A stretch of 64,000 bases of DNA from Rhodanobacter sp. C06 (GCF_002001105.1 NZ_MUNP01000046.1:99430-163429), one strand, 5' to 3'; counted from the stretch's first letter, positions 11,302 through 23,233 are shown. Numbers and translations: made by a program. The notes: generated by a model not told the origin, from the sequence alone.

Positions 11302-11376
11302 GGGTGCTTAGCTCAGCGGTAGAGCGCCGCCCTTACAAGGCGATGGTCGTAGGTTCGATCCCTACAGCACCCACCA
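11302..11376 (+). tRNA. tRNA-Val (anticodon TAC)
   Basis: 75 nt with encoded CCA; acceptor GGGTGCT/AGCACCC. Loop CTTACAA gives TAC. The outermost pair of the anticodon stem (27-43) looks like a C-A mismatch, otherwise a standard cloverleaf. Confidence 0.93.
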
Positions 11377-11385
11377 GAACGATGT

Positions 11386-11462
11386 GGAGCGGTAGTTCAG
11401 TCGGTTAGAATGCTGGCCTGTCACGCCGGAGGTCGCGGGTTCGAGTCCCGTCCGCTCCGCCA
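11386..11462 (+). tRNA. tRNA-Asp (anticodon GTC), copy 1
   Basis: 77 nt with encoded CCA. Stem CTGGC/GCCGG around CTGTCAC gives GTC. Identical base for base to the second copy on the minus strand at 24841-24917. Confidence 0.97.
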
Positions 11463-11469
11463 CGGTTCG

Positions 11470-11500
11470 CAAGGGCGCCCCTGTGGCGCCCTTGTCGTTT
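11470..11500 (+). terminator. Rho-independent terminator after tRNA-Asp
   Basis: Ten-base-pair stem CAAGGGCGCC/GGCGCCCTTG with a five-base loop, followed by TCGTTT. Ends the hup-tRNA-Val-tRNA-Asp transcript. Confidence 0.88.
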
Positions 11501-11607
11501 GGATGGCGTTCCGGGGGAATCCGCTGTGACTGGCGCCACGCCGGCACCCAATGATTCATGCAACGTGCGCCGTGTGCGCCGATCAACACTGGCAGGAAGG
11601 GTAGGCA

Positions 11608-13512
11608 ATGCTGCAGGCAATGCGGAACAAGATGCATGGATGGCCGGCCGTCGTCCTTCTCGGGGTGGCCACCTTCGCGATGACGTTCTTCGGCATCGAG
11701 GGCTACATCATGTCGCGTGCCGACACCTACGTGGCGAAGGTGGGCAAGCACGAGATCAGCCAGCAGGATTTCCAGGGCCGCATGAACCAGCTGCGCCAGC
11801 AGCTGAGTGCCGAGCAGGGTGACAGCTTCGATCCGGACGCGTTCGAGAAGCCGGAAACGAAGCTGAAGGTGCTGGACGGCATGATCGACCAGCAACTGCT
11901 GCTGAAGGCGAACCAGGACTGGGGCATCCGCGTGCCCGACCAGGCCGTGCGCGACTACATCGCGGCGATCCCGGCGTTCCAGATCAATGGCCAGTTCGAT
12001 CCCGCCACCTACCGCACCTTGCTGGCCGAGCAGCGCAAGACGCCCGAGATGTTCCAGGGCGACGTGCGCGCCTCGCTGTCCACCCAGGCGCTGCCGAACG
12101 CGATCGATGCCAGCACGATCGTCACGGACGCCGAGATCGACCACTTCCTCGACCTGCGCATGCAGCGCCGCGACATCAGCTACGCCGTGCTGCCCAAGCC
12201 GCAGCCTGCCGACGCCACCGTCACCGACGCGCAGATCGCGGACTATTACAAGGCGCACCTCGCCGACTACATGAACCCCGAGCAGGTGTCGCTGCAGTAC
12301 CTCGAGGTGAACGGCGCCGACTTGAAGCCGGATGCCGCGCCCAGCGACGCCGACCTGATGAAGCGCTACGAGAGCGAGAAGCAGCGCTACGTGCAGCCCG
12401 AGCAGCGCGAGGTGTCGCACATCCTCGTCAACGTGCCCGCGAACGCCACGCCCGAGCAGCAGAAAGCTGCGCTGGCCAAGGCCGACAAGATCGCGGCCGA
12501 AGCCACGCCGGAGAACTTCGCCAAGCTGGCCGCGCAGGACTCGGACGACTTGGGCTCGAAGCGCCAGGGCGGCGACCTGGGCTGGCTGCAGAAGGGCGTG
12601 ACCAATGCTGCCTTCGACACCGCGATGTTCGCGCTGCAGAAGGGCGAGATCTCCAAGCCGGTGCTGACCCCGGACGGCTACGACATCATCTGGCTGCGCG
12701 ACACCCGCAGTGGCGAGGCCAAGTCCTTCGCAGAGGTGCGCGACCAGCTGCTGGCCGAGGCCACCGCGGGCGACAAGGACCGCAAGTACAACGAGGTGGC
12801 CGGCAAGTTGTCGGACAGCGCTTACCAGAATCCGTCCTCGCTGGAACCGGCCGCGCAGGCGCTGGGCCTTTCGGTCAAGACCACCGCGCTGTTCTCGCGC
12901 CAGGGCGGCGAGGGCATTGCCGCCAATCCCAAGGTGACCAAGGCGGCGTTCGGAAACGACGTGCTGGCGCAGGGCAACAACTCCAACCTCATCGAGCTCG
13001 GCAACGACGACGCGGTGGTGATCCGCGTGGCGAAGCACGTGCCCGCCGCGGCCAAGCCGCTGGCCCAGGTGCATGACGAGATCGGCAAGACCATCCTGGA
13101 TCAGCGCATCGAGACGGCAGCGAAGCAGCAGGCCGATACCTTGCTGGCGCGCCTGCGCAAGGGCGAGGCGCTGGCCGCCGTGGCGGCCTCGGCCAACGCC
13201 GACATCAAGAGCGCGAACGAAGTGGTGCGCATCCAGACCGACGTGCCGGCGGCACTGCGCGACGAAGCCTTCCTGTTGCCGCATCCGGCCGAGGGCAAGC
13301 CGCAGTACGCCGCGGTGGACATGCGCGACGGCAGCTATGCGCTGCTGGCGGTGGACAAGGTGCAGGGAGCCGACCTGTCCAAGGTCACCTCCGAGCAGCG
13401 GAACATGCTGCGCCAGCAGATGATCCAGGCCTACGGCGCGGTGGCGACCCAGGAACTGATCAAGTCACTGCGCAACAGCACCGAGATCAAGATCGCCAAG
13501 GACCGGATGTAA
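11608..13512 (+). CDS. ppiD: PpiD-like membrane-anchored periplasmic folding chaperone (SurA_N plus parvulin)
   Basis: 634 residues. One N-terminal membrane anchor (about 12-35, GWPAVVLLGVATFAMTFFG), then a SurA_N-like helical domain (about 45-200) and a parvulin-type PPIase domain (about 265-360, with REVSHILV and the GGDLGWLQKG signature). A long C-terminal region may be a further, degenerate parvulin repeat. PpiD works at the SecYEG exit with YfgM on outer-membrane and secreted proteins. RBS GGAAGGG fixes the start. The lon-hupB-ppiD order is that of E. coli, with two tRNAs inserted. Confidence 0.93.
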   Translation: MLQAMRNKMHGWPAVVLLGVATFAMTFFGIEGYIMSRADTYVAKVGKHEISQQDFQGRMNQLRQQLSAEQGDSFDPDAFEKPETKLKVLDGMIDQQLLLKANQDWGIRVPDQAVRDYIAAIPAFQINGQFDPATYRTLLAEQRKTPEMFQGDVRASLSTQALPNAIDASTIVTDAEIDHFLDLRMQRRDISYAVLPKPQPADATVTDAQIADYYKAHLADYMNPEQVSLQYLEVNGADLKPDAAPSDADLMKRYESEKQRYVQPEQREVSHILVNVPANATPEQQKAALAKADKIAAEATPENFAKLAAQDSDDLGSKRQGGDLGWLQKGVTNAAFDTAMFALQKGEISKPVLTPDGYDIIWLRDTRSGEAKSFAEVRDQLLAEATAGDKDRKYNEVAGKLSDSAYQNPSSLEPAAQALGLSVKTTALFSRQGGEGIAANPKVTKAAFGNDVLAQGNNSNLIELGNDDAVVIRVAKHVPAAAKPLAQVHDEIGKTILDQRIETAAKQQADTLLARLRKGEALAAVAASANADIKSANEVVRIQTDVPAALRDEAFLLPHPAEGKPQYAAVDMRDGSYALLAVDKVQGADLSKVTSEQRNMLRQQMIQAYGAVATQELIKSLRNSTEIKIAKDRM

Positions 13513-13536
13513 GTCCCCGGTCGATACGGAGCATGC

Positions 13537-13564
13537 GAAAAAGGCGGCCGTGGCCGCCTTTTTC
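13537..13564. terminator. Bidirectional terminator between ppiD and mltD
   Basis: Perfect 13-bp stem GAAAAAGGCGGCC/GGCCGCCTTTTTC with a two-base spacer. A-run on one side and T-run on the other suit the convergent genes ppiD (+) and mltD (-). Confidence 0.9.
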
Positions 13565-13604
13565 GTCTCCGCAACTCGGTGGTTGGTGGCGAGCGCCGGC
13601 CGGT

Positions 13605-14849
13605 TCAGCGCGAGGCGCTGATCTTGAGCACTTGGCCGGGCTTGATGGATTGTCCGTGCAGGTGGTTCCAGTGCTGCAGGTCACCCACGCTCACCGAATA
13701 GTGGCGGGCCAGCAGCCACAGGCTTTCGCCGGACTTCACACGGTGTGTCCGCGCGCGTCCCGCGACCGTCTGCGCGGGCTTCGCGCCGGCCGCACTCGCA
13801 TCGGTGGCGTCGGTGGCGCCGATGCCGGTCGCGAACGAAGCCTCGGGCAGGCGATCGGCGCTCGCGCTGGCCGCCTGGTTCAGCAGCGCATCGCGGAACT
13901 GCTGCGCGTGGCTGACCGGCATCATCAGGTAGGAGGCGATGCTGGTGTCGGCGACGTCGTTGCGGAAGGCAGCGTTGAGGTTCTTCAGCTGGTCCAGCGG
14001 CATGCCGGCGCGATCGGCGGCACGCGCCAGCGGCATCGAGTGCGGCAGCGCCACCGAGACGAGGTGCTGGCTGGGCGTCAGCGTGGGCAGGCTGACGTGG
14101 AAGCGGTCGGGTTCGCGCACCACGCAGGCCATCGCCAGCAGCTTGGTGAGGTGCTCGCGGGTGATGTCGTGCACCGGCCAGCGCGGGATCACCGGTGTCG
14201 CTGGCGGCAGGCCGTGCTGCTGGACGAGCTTGCGCGTTCGGAACTCGCCGGCGTTGTAGGCATAGTCGGCGACGCGCCAGTCGTGGAACTGATCGTGATA
14301 GTGGCTCAGCAGCTTCATCACCGCGTCGGCGGAAGCATGCACGTCGAGGCGGCCGTCGTAATGGCGATCCACGCGCAGGCCCATGGCAGCCGCCGTGGTT
14401 GGCATGATCTGCCACATGCCGGCCGGACGGTCACGCCGGCCGGGGATCGGGCGGAAGCCGCTCTCGACCCAGGGCAGCAGCACGAACTCGCCGGCGACGT
14501 CGTGCTCGGCGGCCACCTGCTGCACGTAGGTGAGCTTGGGCAGCGCGTCGCGCACTTCCTGCTCGAAGCGCTGCGGGTTGCGCGTGTAGCGCCGCGCCCA
14601 GGACAGTACCGCGGGATCGGCATCGCAATCGGCCATCGCGAAGCTGCCGCGCAATCGATCCCAGACGTCGCTGGCCTCCGGCGCCGGTGCGGCCGTGATA
14701 GCTGGTGGCGGCGTTTCGATGGCGCCGGATGCTGACGGAACGAGAAGCGGCCCCGGCTCGGGACGTGGCGGCGGCGTGGTGGCGCAGGCGGCGAGCAGGG
14801 CCGAGAGCGCCAGCGGCAGCAATCGCTTCGGATAAAGATGCGTGCTCAT
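13605..14849 (-). CDS. mltD: MltD-like membrane-bound lytic murein transglycosylase with LysM
   Basis: 414 residues from the ATG at 14849, which overlaps the gloB stop (ATGA). Lipoprotein signal with lipobox LAAC, Cys22. A proline-rich linker follows, then an SLT (lysozyme-like) domain at about 90-230 with catalytic Glu in LPWVESGF and the GMWQIMPTTA and ADYAYNAGE motifs. A single C-terminal LysM (HRVKSGESLWLLARHYSV) binds peptidoglycan; E. coli MltD has two. It cleaves murein glycan strands to 1,6-anhydro products. Downstream partner of gloB, as in E. coli. Confidence 0.93.
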   Translation of the reverse strand: MSTHLYPKRLLPLALSALLAACATTPPPRPEPGPLLVPSASGAIETPPPAITAAPAPEASDVWDRLRGSFAMADCDADPAVLSWARRYTRNPQRFEQEVRDALPKLTYVQQVAAEHDVAGEFVLLPWVESGFRPIPGRRDRPAGMWQIMPTTAAAMGLRVDRHYDGRLDVHASADAVMKLLSHYHDQFHDWRVADYAYNAGEFRTRKLVQQHGLPPATPVIPRWPVHDITREHLTKLLAMACVVREPDRFHVSLPTLTPSQHLVSVALPHSMPLARAADRAGMPLDQLKNLNAAFRNDVADTSIASYLMMPVSHAQQFRDALLNQAASASADRLPEASFATGIGATDATDASAAGAKPAQTVAGRARTHRVKSGESLWLLARHYSVSVGDLQHWNHLHGQSIKPGQVLKISASR

Positions 14850-15613
14850 GCGCGGAACGCATCCTTGGCCGCGCGCACGGTGGCGAAGCGGGTGGTGCGA
14901 TCCGCGGGATCGCCAGACTGCCGCCGGCACCAGTCGACCACGGCCGGCGCGTCGGTGCGCAGGAAGGGATTGGTCGCCAGCTCGCTGGCCATGGATACCG
15001 GCAGGGTGGGGTGCTGCCGTGCGCGCAGCGTCTCCACCTCGCGCAGGCGCGCCGACAAGGCGGCATTGTCCGGTTCGACCTCGCGGGCGAAGCGGCCGTT
15101 GGCGGTGGTGTATTCATGGCCGCAGCAGAGCAGGGTGTTGGCCGGCAGTGTCGCGAGGCGATCCAGCGAAGCCAGCATCTGCGCGGGCGTGCCCTCGAAC
15201 AGGCGGCCGCAGCCCAGGCTGAACAAGGTGTCGCCGGCCAGCAGCAAGCCTTCGCCGAGGTAGGCCACGTGGCTCAGCGTATGGCCGGGCACCGCGATCA
15301 CCTCGAAGCTCGCCTGCGGCTGCGACAAGGTGATGCGCTCGCCGTCGCGCACGCGCACGGTGGCCGCCTCGATGCGGGCATCCTCGGGCGCGTACACGGG
15401 CACGCCGTGCCGCTGGCGCAGCGCCAGCGCACCGCCGACATGATCGTGATGATGGTGGGTCAGCAGGATCGCCCGCAGCTGCAGCTTGCGCGTGGCCAGC
15501 GCCTGTTCCACCGGCGCATCGTCGCCGGGATCGACGACGAGCGCGTGGCCCGCGTCATCGTGCAGCAACCAGATGTAATTGTCGGCCAGCGCCGGTAACG
15601 GTACGAGATGCAT
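14846..15613 (-). CDS. gloB: Hydroxyacylglutathione hydrolase (glyoxalase II)
   Basis: 255 residues, family length. Metallo-beta-lactamase fold with the dinuclear metal motif THHHHDHVGG (about 52-61), further ligands in PGHTLSH and GDTLF, and the glyoxalase II C-terminal region. It hydrolyses S-D-lactoylglutathione to D-lactate and glutathione in the methylglyoxal detoxification pathway. Start MHLVPLPALADNYIW is the conserved N-terminus. Overlaps mltD by four bases. The 246-base gap upstream separates it from the divergent methyltransferase gene. Confidence 0.96.
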   Translation of the reverse strand: MHLVPLPALADNYIWLLHDDAGHALVVDPGDDAPVEQALATRKLQLRAILLTHHHHDHVGGALALRQRHGVPVYAPEDARIEAATVRVRDGERITLSQPQASFEVIAVPGHTLSHVAYLGEGLLLAGDTLFSLGCGRLFEGTPAQMLASLDRLATLPANTLLCCGHEYTTANGRFAREVEPDNAALSARLREVETLRARQHPTLPVSMASELATNPFLRTDAPAVVDWCRRQSGDPADRTTRFATVRAAKDAFRA

Positions 15614-15859
15614 GGCATGCTCCGCTGCGTTGGTTCACTAACGTGCAGACGCAGCCATCCCGGCATGCGCGAACCGGACGACTATAAACAGCCTGCTCCG
15701 GCGACTCGTTAGCATGTCGTTAATGCGAGTGGTGGCGGTTCAGCGATGTGAGGCGCGTCCGCAACGATCTGCGACACGGTCGGCGTTGCCAAACGCTACA
15801 CTGCGGGCTGGATTTCGAGGATGGCCGGGGGTCGGCACCGCCGGCACCGGATCGAGTGC

Positions 15860-16543
15860 ATGCCGCTTCAACGCGATCAGGACATACATGCCAGCGTTCC
15901 CCTGCGGCAGTTGCGCAGCGGACAATGGCGCAGCATGGCGCCCTTGCTGCAGCGCGAGACGGGGCGACGCGCATTGCGTATCGGCGTGGCCGACGACGAC
16001 GCGGTGCCGCCCTTGCCCGACGTGACGTGGACGCGACTGTGGCTGACGGAGGGCGGCTACCGCGGCGACCTGCGCGGCCGTGCCGACGAACCGTTGCCCT
16101 TCATCGACGAAGCCTTCGACCTGGTCTGGTTGCAGCATGCGCTGGAGCCGGCACCGCAGGTCGCCGCGCTGCTGGCCGAGGCGTGCCGCGTGCTGGCCGC
16201 CGGCGGCGTGCTGGTGGTGACCGCGGTGCATCCGCTGGGCGGCTGGGCTCCCTGGTTCTGCTGGCGTGCAAGGAGGCAGCGGCAATCGCTGCAGTGGCCG
16301 TGGCGCCTGCGCCAGCAACTCCGGCGGCAAGGGCTGGAGATCGATGGCTTGCATCGGCTTGGCGCGGTTTGGCCCAGTGACGCACGGCCGGCGGGTGGCG
16401 ACAGCCGCTGGGGTGGCGGCTATCTGTTGCTGGCGCGCAAGCAGCGGCGCCAGGCCATTCCCCTGAAATTGCGGCCGTTGCCGGCGCGCGCGCCGGTAAA
16501 CGCGCACCTGTCGCCGGGCACGCGGCGGCACTCCGTATCTTGA
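15860..16543 (+). CDS. Class I SAM-dependent methyltransferase-like protein
   Basis: About 227 residues if translation starts at MPLQRDQDIHAS; an ATG at 15821 in the same frame is possible. The second half of a Methyltransf_11-type fold can be seen: DEPLPFIDEAFDLVWLQHAL (motif around residue 85), LLAEACRVLAAGGVLVVTAV and HPLGGW. A clear glycine-rich SAM motif I is not apparent, so the N-terminal part is divergent. Homologues are often found between gloB and rnhA in this order; the substrate is unknown. The stop touches the rnhA start region. Confidence 0.7.
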   Translation: MPLQRDQDIHASVPLRQLRSGQWRSMAPLLQRETGRRALRIGVADDDAVPPLPDVTWTRLWLTEGGYRGDLRGRADEPLPFIDEAFDLVWLQHALEPAPQVAALLAEACRVLAAGGVLVVTAVHPLGGWAPWFCWRARRQRQSLQWPWRLRQQLRRQGLEIDGLHRLGAVWPSDARPAGGDSRWGGGYLLLARKQRRQAIPLKLRPLPARAPVNAHLSPGTRRHSVS

Positions 16544-16555
16544 TTGGAAAACTGC

Positions 16556-17005
16556 GTGACGACTGAAGAAGTGGAAGCATTCACCGATGGCGCCTGCCTC
16601 GGCAATCCGGGACCCGGCGGCTGGGCGGCGCTGCTGCGCACCAAGGGCCGCGAACGCCTGCTGGCAGGCGGCGAGCCCGACACCACCAACAACCGCATGG
16701 AACTGATGGCGGCGATCGGCGCGCTGGAGGCGTTGACGCGACCCTGCGCCGTGCTGCTCACTACCGATTCGCGCTACGTGATACAGGGCATCGAGCAGTG
16801 GCTGCCGAAATGGCGCGCCAACGGCTGGCGCACCGCCGACAAGAAGCCGGTGAAGAACCAGGACCTGTGGGAGCGCCTCTCCACGGCGAGCGGCCATCAT
16901 CGTGTGCGCTGGCAATGGGTGAAGGGTCACAACGGCCACGCCGAGAACGAACGCGTGGACCAGGCCGCACGCGAGCAGGCCGAACAGCACAGGAGCAACG
17001 CATGA
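16556..17005 (+). CDS. rnhA: Ribonuclease HI
   Basis: About 149 residues from GTG 16556; a TTG at 16544, directly after the previous stop, is the alternative start. It degrades RNA in RNA-DNA hybrids. The four acidic catalytic residues are visible: Asp in [15 protein letters not shown], Glu in NNRMELMAA, Asp in LTTDSRYV and Asp in NERVDQAA, plus the basic handle [17 protein letters not shown]. Overlaps dnaQ by four bases (ATGA); E. coli has the same two genes side by side but divergent. Confidence 0.95.
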   Translation: MTTEEVEAFTDGACLGNPGPGGWAALLRTKGRERLLAGGEPDTTNNRMELMAAIGALEALTRPCAVLLTTDSRYVIQGIEQWLPKWRANGWRTADKKPVKNQDLWERLSTASGHHRVRWQWVKGHNGHAENERVDQAAREQAEQHRSNA

Positions 17006-17742
17006 GGCAGGTGGTGCTGGACACGGAAACCACTGGCCTGGAAGTGCGCCAGGGCCACCGACTGGTGGAAATCGCCTGTGTGGAAATGGTCGGGCGGCGG
17101 CTCACCGGCCGCTACTGGCAAACCTATCTCAATCCCCAGCGGGCGATGGACGAGGGCGCCAGCCAGGTTACCGGCATCCGCGACGGCGATCTGGTCGACA
17201 AACCACTGTTCGCCAGCAAGGTGGACGAGTTCCTCGCCTTCGTCGATGGCGCGGAGCTGGTCATCCACAACGCCAGCTTCGACGTGGGCTTCCTCGATGC
17301 CGAACTGGCACGCCTGGGCGAGGGCTACGGCCGCATCGGCGACCGCTGCAGCGTGCTCGACACGCTGGCGATGGCGCGCGAACGCTACCCCGGCCAGCGC
17401 AACAGCCTCGACGCGCTGTGCAAGCGCCTCGGGGTGGACAACTCGCGCCGCGACCTGCATGGCGGCCTGATCGACGCACAGTTGTTGGCTGACGTCTATC
17501 TCGCGATGACCTCGGGCCAGGTGGCGCTGGACTTGGCCTTCGAGCAGCCGCAGGAATCGTCGGCGACGACGGCAGCTGCGCCGCTGGTATTGCGCGGACG
17601 GCCGCGCGTGCTGCGCGCATCCGCCGAGGAGGCCGCCGCGCACGAGCAACGCCTCGATGCGCTGGACAAGGGCGCCGGCGGCGTCAGCGTCTGGCGCAAG
17701 CTGGAAACGGTCGAGGCGTCTGTGGAAGCCGGCTCAGCTTGA
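17002..17742 (+). CDS. dnaQ: DNA polymerase III epsilon subunit, 3'-5' proofreading exonuclease
   Basis: 246 residues. DEDDh exonuclease: Exo [11 protein letters not shown] (Asp7, Glu9), Exo II in [16 protein letters not shown], Exo III with the catalytic His and Asp in [14 protein letters not shown] (about 153-166). The C-terminal tail, ending VWRKLE, is the region that binds the alpha subunit. Shine-Dalgarno AGGAG sits within the rnhA end. Its 3' end overlaps the convergent PP2C gene by nine bases. Confidence 0.96.
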   Translation: MRQVVLDTETTGLEVRQGHRLVEIACVEMVGRRLTGRYWQTYLNPQRAMDEGASQVTGIRDGDLVDKPLFASKVDEFLAFVDGAELVIHNASFDVGFLDAELARLGEGYGRIGDRCSVLDTLAMARERYPGQRNSLDALCKRLGVDNSRRDLHGGLIDAQLLADVYLAMTSGQVALDLAFEQPQESSATTAAAPLVLRGRPRVLRASAEEAAAHEQRLDALDKGAGGVSVWRKLETVEASVEAGSA

Positions 17743-18435
17743 GCGCACCAGGATCGCGGTGATGTTGTCCTTGCCGCCGCGATCCAGCGCGTTCAACAGC
17801 AGCTGATCCACGCACTCCTGTGCGGCGAGGTCGGTACGCGCCACGGTGCGCGCGATCGAGGCCGCGTCGAGATCCTCGGTCAGGCCGTCGCTGCATAGCA
17901 GGAAACCCATGCCGGGCACCACGCGGCCGTGCGCCATGCCGATGTGCAGCTGGGAGGGGGCAGTCACGCCCAGCGCCTGGGTCAGCACGTTGCGTTGCGG
18001 ATGCCGCGCGGTATGCGCCGGATCCAGTTGCCCTGCCTCGACCAGCGCCTGCACCAGCGAGTGGTCGTGGCTGATCTGGCGCAGCTCGCGCCCGGTGGTG
18101 TAGATGCGGCTGTCGCCCACCCACGCCGCCTCGTAACCGTCCTCGTTCAGGCGCAAGGCCGCGATCGTGCTGCCCATCGGCATCACGTCGGCGTAGTCAT
18201 GCAGTTGCGCCAGCAGATGTTCGTCGGCACCGCGAATCGCTTCGGCCAGGCTGTGCCCGCGGCTTACCAGCTCGACCACGCTGTCGCGCACGAGGGCCGA
18301 GGCCACCTCGCCGTGCAGGTGCCCGCCCATGCCATCGGCCACCAGGAACAGGCCGAGCGCCGCGTCGACGTAATAGGTGTCCTCGTTGCGCGTGCGGCGC
18401 AATCCGACGTGGGTGGCGTGTCCGAATTCGATCAT
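17734..18435 (-). CDS. PP2C-family serine/threonine protein phosphatase
   Basis: 233 residues from MIEFGHATHVGLRRTRNED; longer upstream frames run into the hairpin region and are rejected. PPM motifs with metal-binding acids: RNEDTYYVD, LFLVADGMGGH, AAWVGDSRIY, LLCSDGLTED and DRGGKDNITAILV at the C-terminus. Stp1/PrpC-like, dephosphorylating Ser/Thr kinase targets in the cytoplasm. No kinase gene is adjacent. Convergent with dnaQ. Confidence 0.9.
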   Translation of the reverse strand: MIEFGHATHVGLRRTRNEDTYYVDAALGLFLVADGMGGHLHGEVASALVRDSVVELVSRGHSLAEAIRGADEHLLAQLHDYADVMPMGSTIAALRLNEDGYEAAWVGDSRIYTTGRELRQISHDHSLVQALVEAGQLDPAHTARHPQRNVLTQALGVTAPSQLHIGMAHGRVVPGMGFLLCSDGLTEDLDAASIARTVARTDLAAQECVDQLLLNALDRGGKDNITAILVRSS

Positions 18436-18504
18436 GGGTGGAGCATGGCGGATGTTGGGGGAGGGTGCAAAAGCGAATGCGTGATTTGAAACATGGGTGG
18501 GATT

Positions 18505-18601
18505 GTTCGGCTCATCCATGAGCCGAACCCCTTCGCGCTTGCGCGCTGCGGGGCCAGCCTTCGGCTGTCCAAAATTGCTCCGGGCAATTTTGTCGAACCG
18601 A

Positions 18602-18610
<9 letters not shown>
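18505..18610. repeat. Chain of five hairpins upstream of the PP2C gene
   Basis: Consecutive inverted repeats: GTTCGGCTCAT/ATGAGCCGAAC (18505-18528), GCGC-TT-GCGC (about 18536-18545), CAGCC-TTC-GGCTG (18555-18567), CAAAATTGC/GCAATTTTG (18570-18592) and CGAACC/GGTTCG (18594-18610). They fill most of the gap between the PP2C start and tRNA-Ser. Could be a structured leader on the minus strand or remains of a small mobile sequence; unresolved. Confidence 0.6.
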
Positions 18611-18758
<148 letters not shown>

Positions 18759-18934
18759 AAAGGGGTCGCGTGGTCTGCGCGAGCCGGCGATTTTACGTGC
18801 TGGCCGGGGCCGTGACAAGCGCGGGCGGACCGGCTTGTCATGCCGGGCTGGTCGGCCAACTGGCTTCCCGGTCAGTCGCAGTCAGGTGTCGACCGCGGTA
18901 TCCGGGTTCGGCGATGGGGCTGATGCCTGATCCA

Positions 18935-19726
18935 CTACTGCGGCGGAGCCGATCTTTCCGGCTCTCCGTGCGTGAGCGGATTCACCGAGACCTCGCGGAA
19001 CAGCAGCATGTCGCGGAGGCGCGACGAGGCGCCGTCGTAGAACCCCGTTGCGGGGGCGAAGTCGCGCGGGTTGTCGAAGGTGCCGAAGAGGATGTCGAAC
19101 AGCGGCACGTCAGCATAGTTGTTGCGGTGCCGTCCGCGCGCATGGTGCCAGGAGTGGCTCTCGGGTCGCTGGACGATGCAGCCGAGCCAGCGCGGTGTGC
19201 GCACATTGGTGTGCTGGAAGATCGACAGCAGGGTGAAGACGAGTAGGGCCGTCGTCGTCGCCGACGCGGACAGGCCGACGACCAGGGGCAGCGCGAGGCT
19301 CGACATCGCCGTCCAGCCGATCATGTCCAACGGATGGAACCAGAACGCGCTCCAGGTATCGACGCGCTCGGCGCTGTGATGCATCTGGTGCAGGCCACGC
19401 CACAGTAGGTCGGAGGCGTGCATGCCGCGGTGGTAGAAGTAGCCGAGGCCTTCGTAGACGAGGACGCCGACGAGGGCGCCAGTCGCGGTACCAAGGTGGC
19501 TGAGGTCGAAAAACTGCCACGACAACAGGTACTCGGTCCACAGCAGCGGCAGGTAGGTGGACAGCGTGAAAAAGAGTGCGAACGCGGCCAGTCCGCGCAT
19601 TCGCCATGCAGGTGTCCGGGGCAATTCGCGTGCAGGGAAGAAATGCTCCCAGAGGATCAGTGCCGCGTAGAGTGCGAAGACGGTCAGGGAGATCGGATCG
19701 AGCAGGACTTCAATCGGCGTGGGCAT
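18935..19726 (-). CDS. Sterol desaturase/fatty acid hydroxylase-family membrane protein
   Basis: 263 residues. Integral membrane di-iron enzyme: hydrophobic segments at about 10-27, 45-62, 77-92 and 145-165, and the histidine clusters HRGMH, HQMHHS, HTNV and HSWHH expected of the FA_hydroxylase superfamily. It probably hydroxylates or desaturates a lipid or hopanoid-like substrate at the inner membrane; the substrate cannot be told. It diverges from the GlxA-type regulator at 19819, which is the obvious candidate regulator. The 176 bases between it and tRNA-Ser hold nothing recognisable. Confidence 0.85.
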   Translation of the reverse strand: MPTPIEVLLDPISLTVFALYAALILWEHFFPARELPRTPAWRMRGLAAFALFFTLSTYLPLLWTEYLLSWQFFDLSHLGTATGALVGVLVYEGLGYFYHRGMHASDLLWRGLHQMHHSAERVDTWSAFWFHPLDMIGWTAMSSLALPLVVGLSASATTTALLVFTLLSIFQHTNVRTPRWLGCIVQRPESHSWHHARGRHRNNYADVPLFDILFGTFDNPRDFAPATGFYDGASSRLRDMLLFREVSVNPLTHGEPERSAPPQ

Positions 19727-19818
19727 GGCGGCCTCCGGTTTGCCTGGTACGGGTTACGATAACCCGCACGTCAGCCACAGCCCCCAGTCATTTCGGCAGC
19801 GAATCGGACGGATCGGCC

Positions 19819-20850
19819 ATGACCGCAGCCCGCCAGCCCATGATCGCGATCCTTGCCGTACCCGAGACCTCGGCATCGGTCCTTTACGGCATGTACGACC
19901 TGTTCCGCTCGGCCGGCCGCGACTGGAACATGGCCATTGGCGGTGATGCGGGGCCGGGCGTCGTGCAGCCCGTCGTTGTCGCCACGCGCGAAGGCTCGTT
20001 CCCGATCGTCAACGACATCCACGTGACGCCGGAGACGACGATCGATCGCATCGGCTGCCCCGATGTCGTCGTCATTCCCGATCTGGCGGTCGATCCGGAC
20101 GATCCTCGCAACCGCGAGCGCTTCGCGACCGAGATCGCTTGGCTCAGGGATTGCCATGCGCGCGGGGCGGTACTCGCTTCGGCCTGCTCGGGCGCCCTGC
20201 TGTTCGCCGAGGCCGGTCTGCTCGACGGCTGCGATGCGACGACGCACTGGGCCTTCGCCGACGCGATCGCGCGGCGCCACCCGCGCATCCGCATGCGTCC
20301 GGAGAACGCGCTGGTCGTCACCGGCGAGGGGCATCGCCTGGTCATGGCCGGGGGAGGTACCTCATGGGCCGACCTCGCGCTGTATCTGATCGCCCGCCTC
20401 GCCGGCGTCGAACAAGCCATGGGCACGGCACGCATGAACCTCGTCGAATGGCATGCGGTCGGCCAGCAGCCGTATGCGCGGCTCGCGCGTTCACGCCAGT
20501 CCGGGGATGCCGTGGTCGCGCGCTGCCAGGTCTGGATTGCCGAGCATTACCAGGAACCGGCGCCGGTCGCCGCGATGGTGCGCCTGAGCGAATTGCCCGA
20601 GCGGACCTTCAAGCGGCGCTTCCGGCTTGCGACCGGGCTGTCACCGCTCGAGTACGTCCACACGCTGCGCCTGGAGGAGGCCAAGCAGATGCTCGAAGCC
20701 GGCGACGAACCGATCGAGGCGATCGCCAATGCGGTCGGCTACGAGGACGCGGGCTTTTTCGGCAAACTGTTCCGGCGCAAGGTCGGGCTTGCGCCGGTCC
20801 AGTACCGGCGCCGCTTCGGGGCGATGCGGCGCTCGTTGTCGTCAGTCTGA
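19819..20850 (+). CDS. GlxA-family transcriptional regulator (DJ-1/PfpI domain plus AraC HTH)
   Basis: 343 residues from MTAARQPMIAIL. N-terminal DJ-1/PfpI-like domain (about 7-190) with the nucleophile-elbow-like ASACSGALLFAEAGLL, then an AraC-type double helix-turn-helix (about 235-330: ERTFKRRFRLATGLSPLEYVHTLRLEEAKQML and the second helix pair in GYEDAGFFGKLFRRKVGLAPVQYRRRF). GlxA-type proteins are regulators whose DJ-1 domain probably senses a metabolite. Divergent from the sterol-desaturase-like gene. Ends only ten bases before the convergent ppsA stop. Confidence 0.9.
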   Translation: MTAARQPMIAILAVPETSASVLYGMYDLFRSAGRDWNMAIGGDAGPGVVQPVVVATREGSFPIVNDIHVTPETTIDRIGCPDVVVIPDLAVDPDDPRNRERFATEIAWLRDCHARGAVLASACSGALLFAEAGLLDGCDATTHWAFADAIARRHPRIRMRPENALVVTGEGHRLVMAGGGTSWADLALYLIARLAGVEQAMGTARMNLVEWHAVGQQPYARLARSRQSGDAVVARCQVWIAEHYQEPAPVAAMVRLSELPERTFKRRFRLATGLSPLEYVHTLRLEEAKQMLEAGDEPIEAIANAVGYEDAGFFGKLFRRKVGLAPVQYRRRFGAMRRSLSSV

Positions 20851-20860
20851 CGCGGAGGGC

Positions 20861-23233
<2,373 letters not shown>

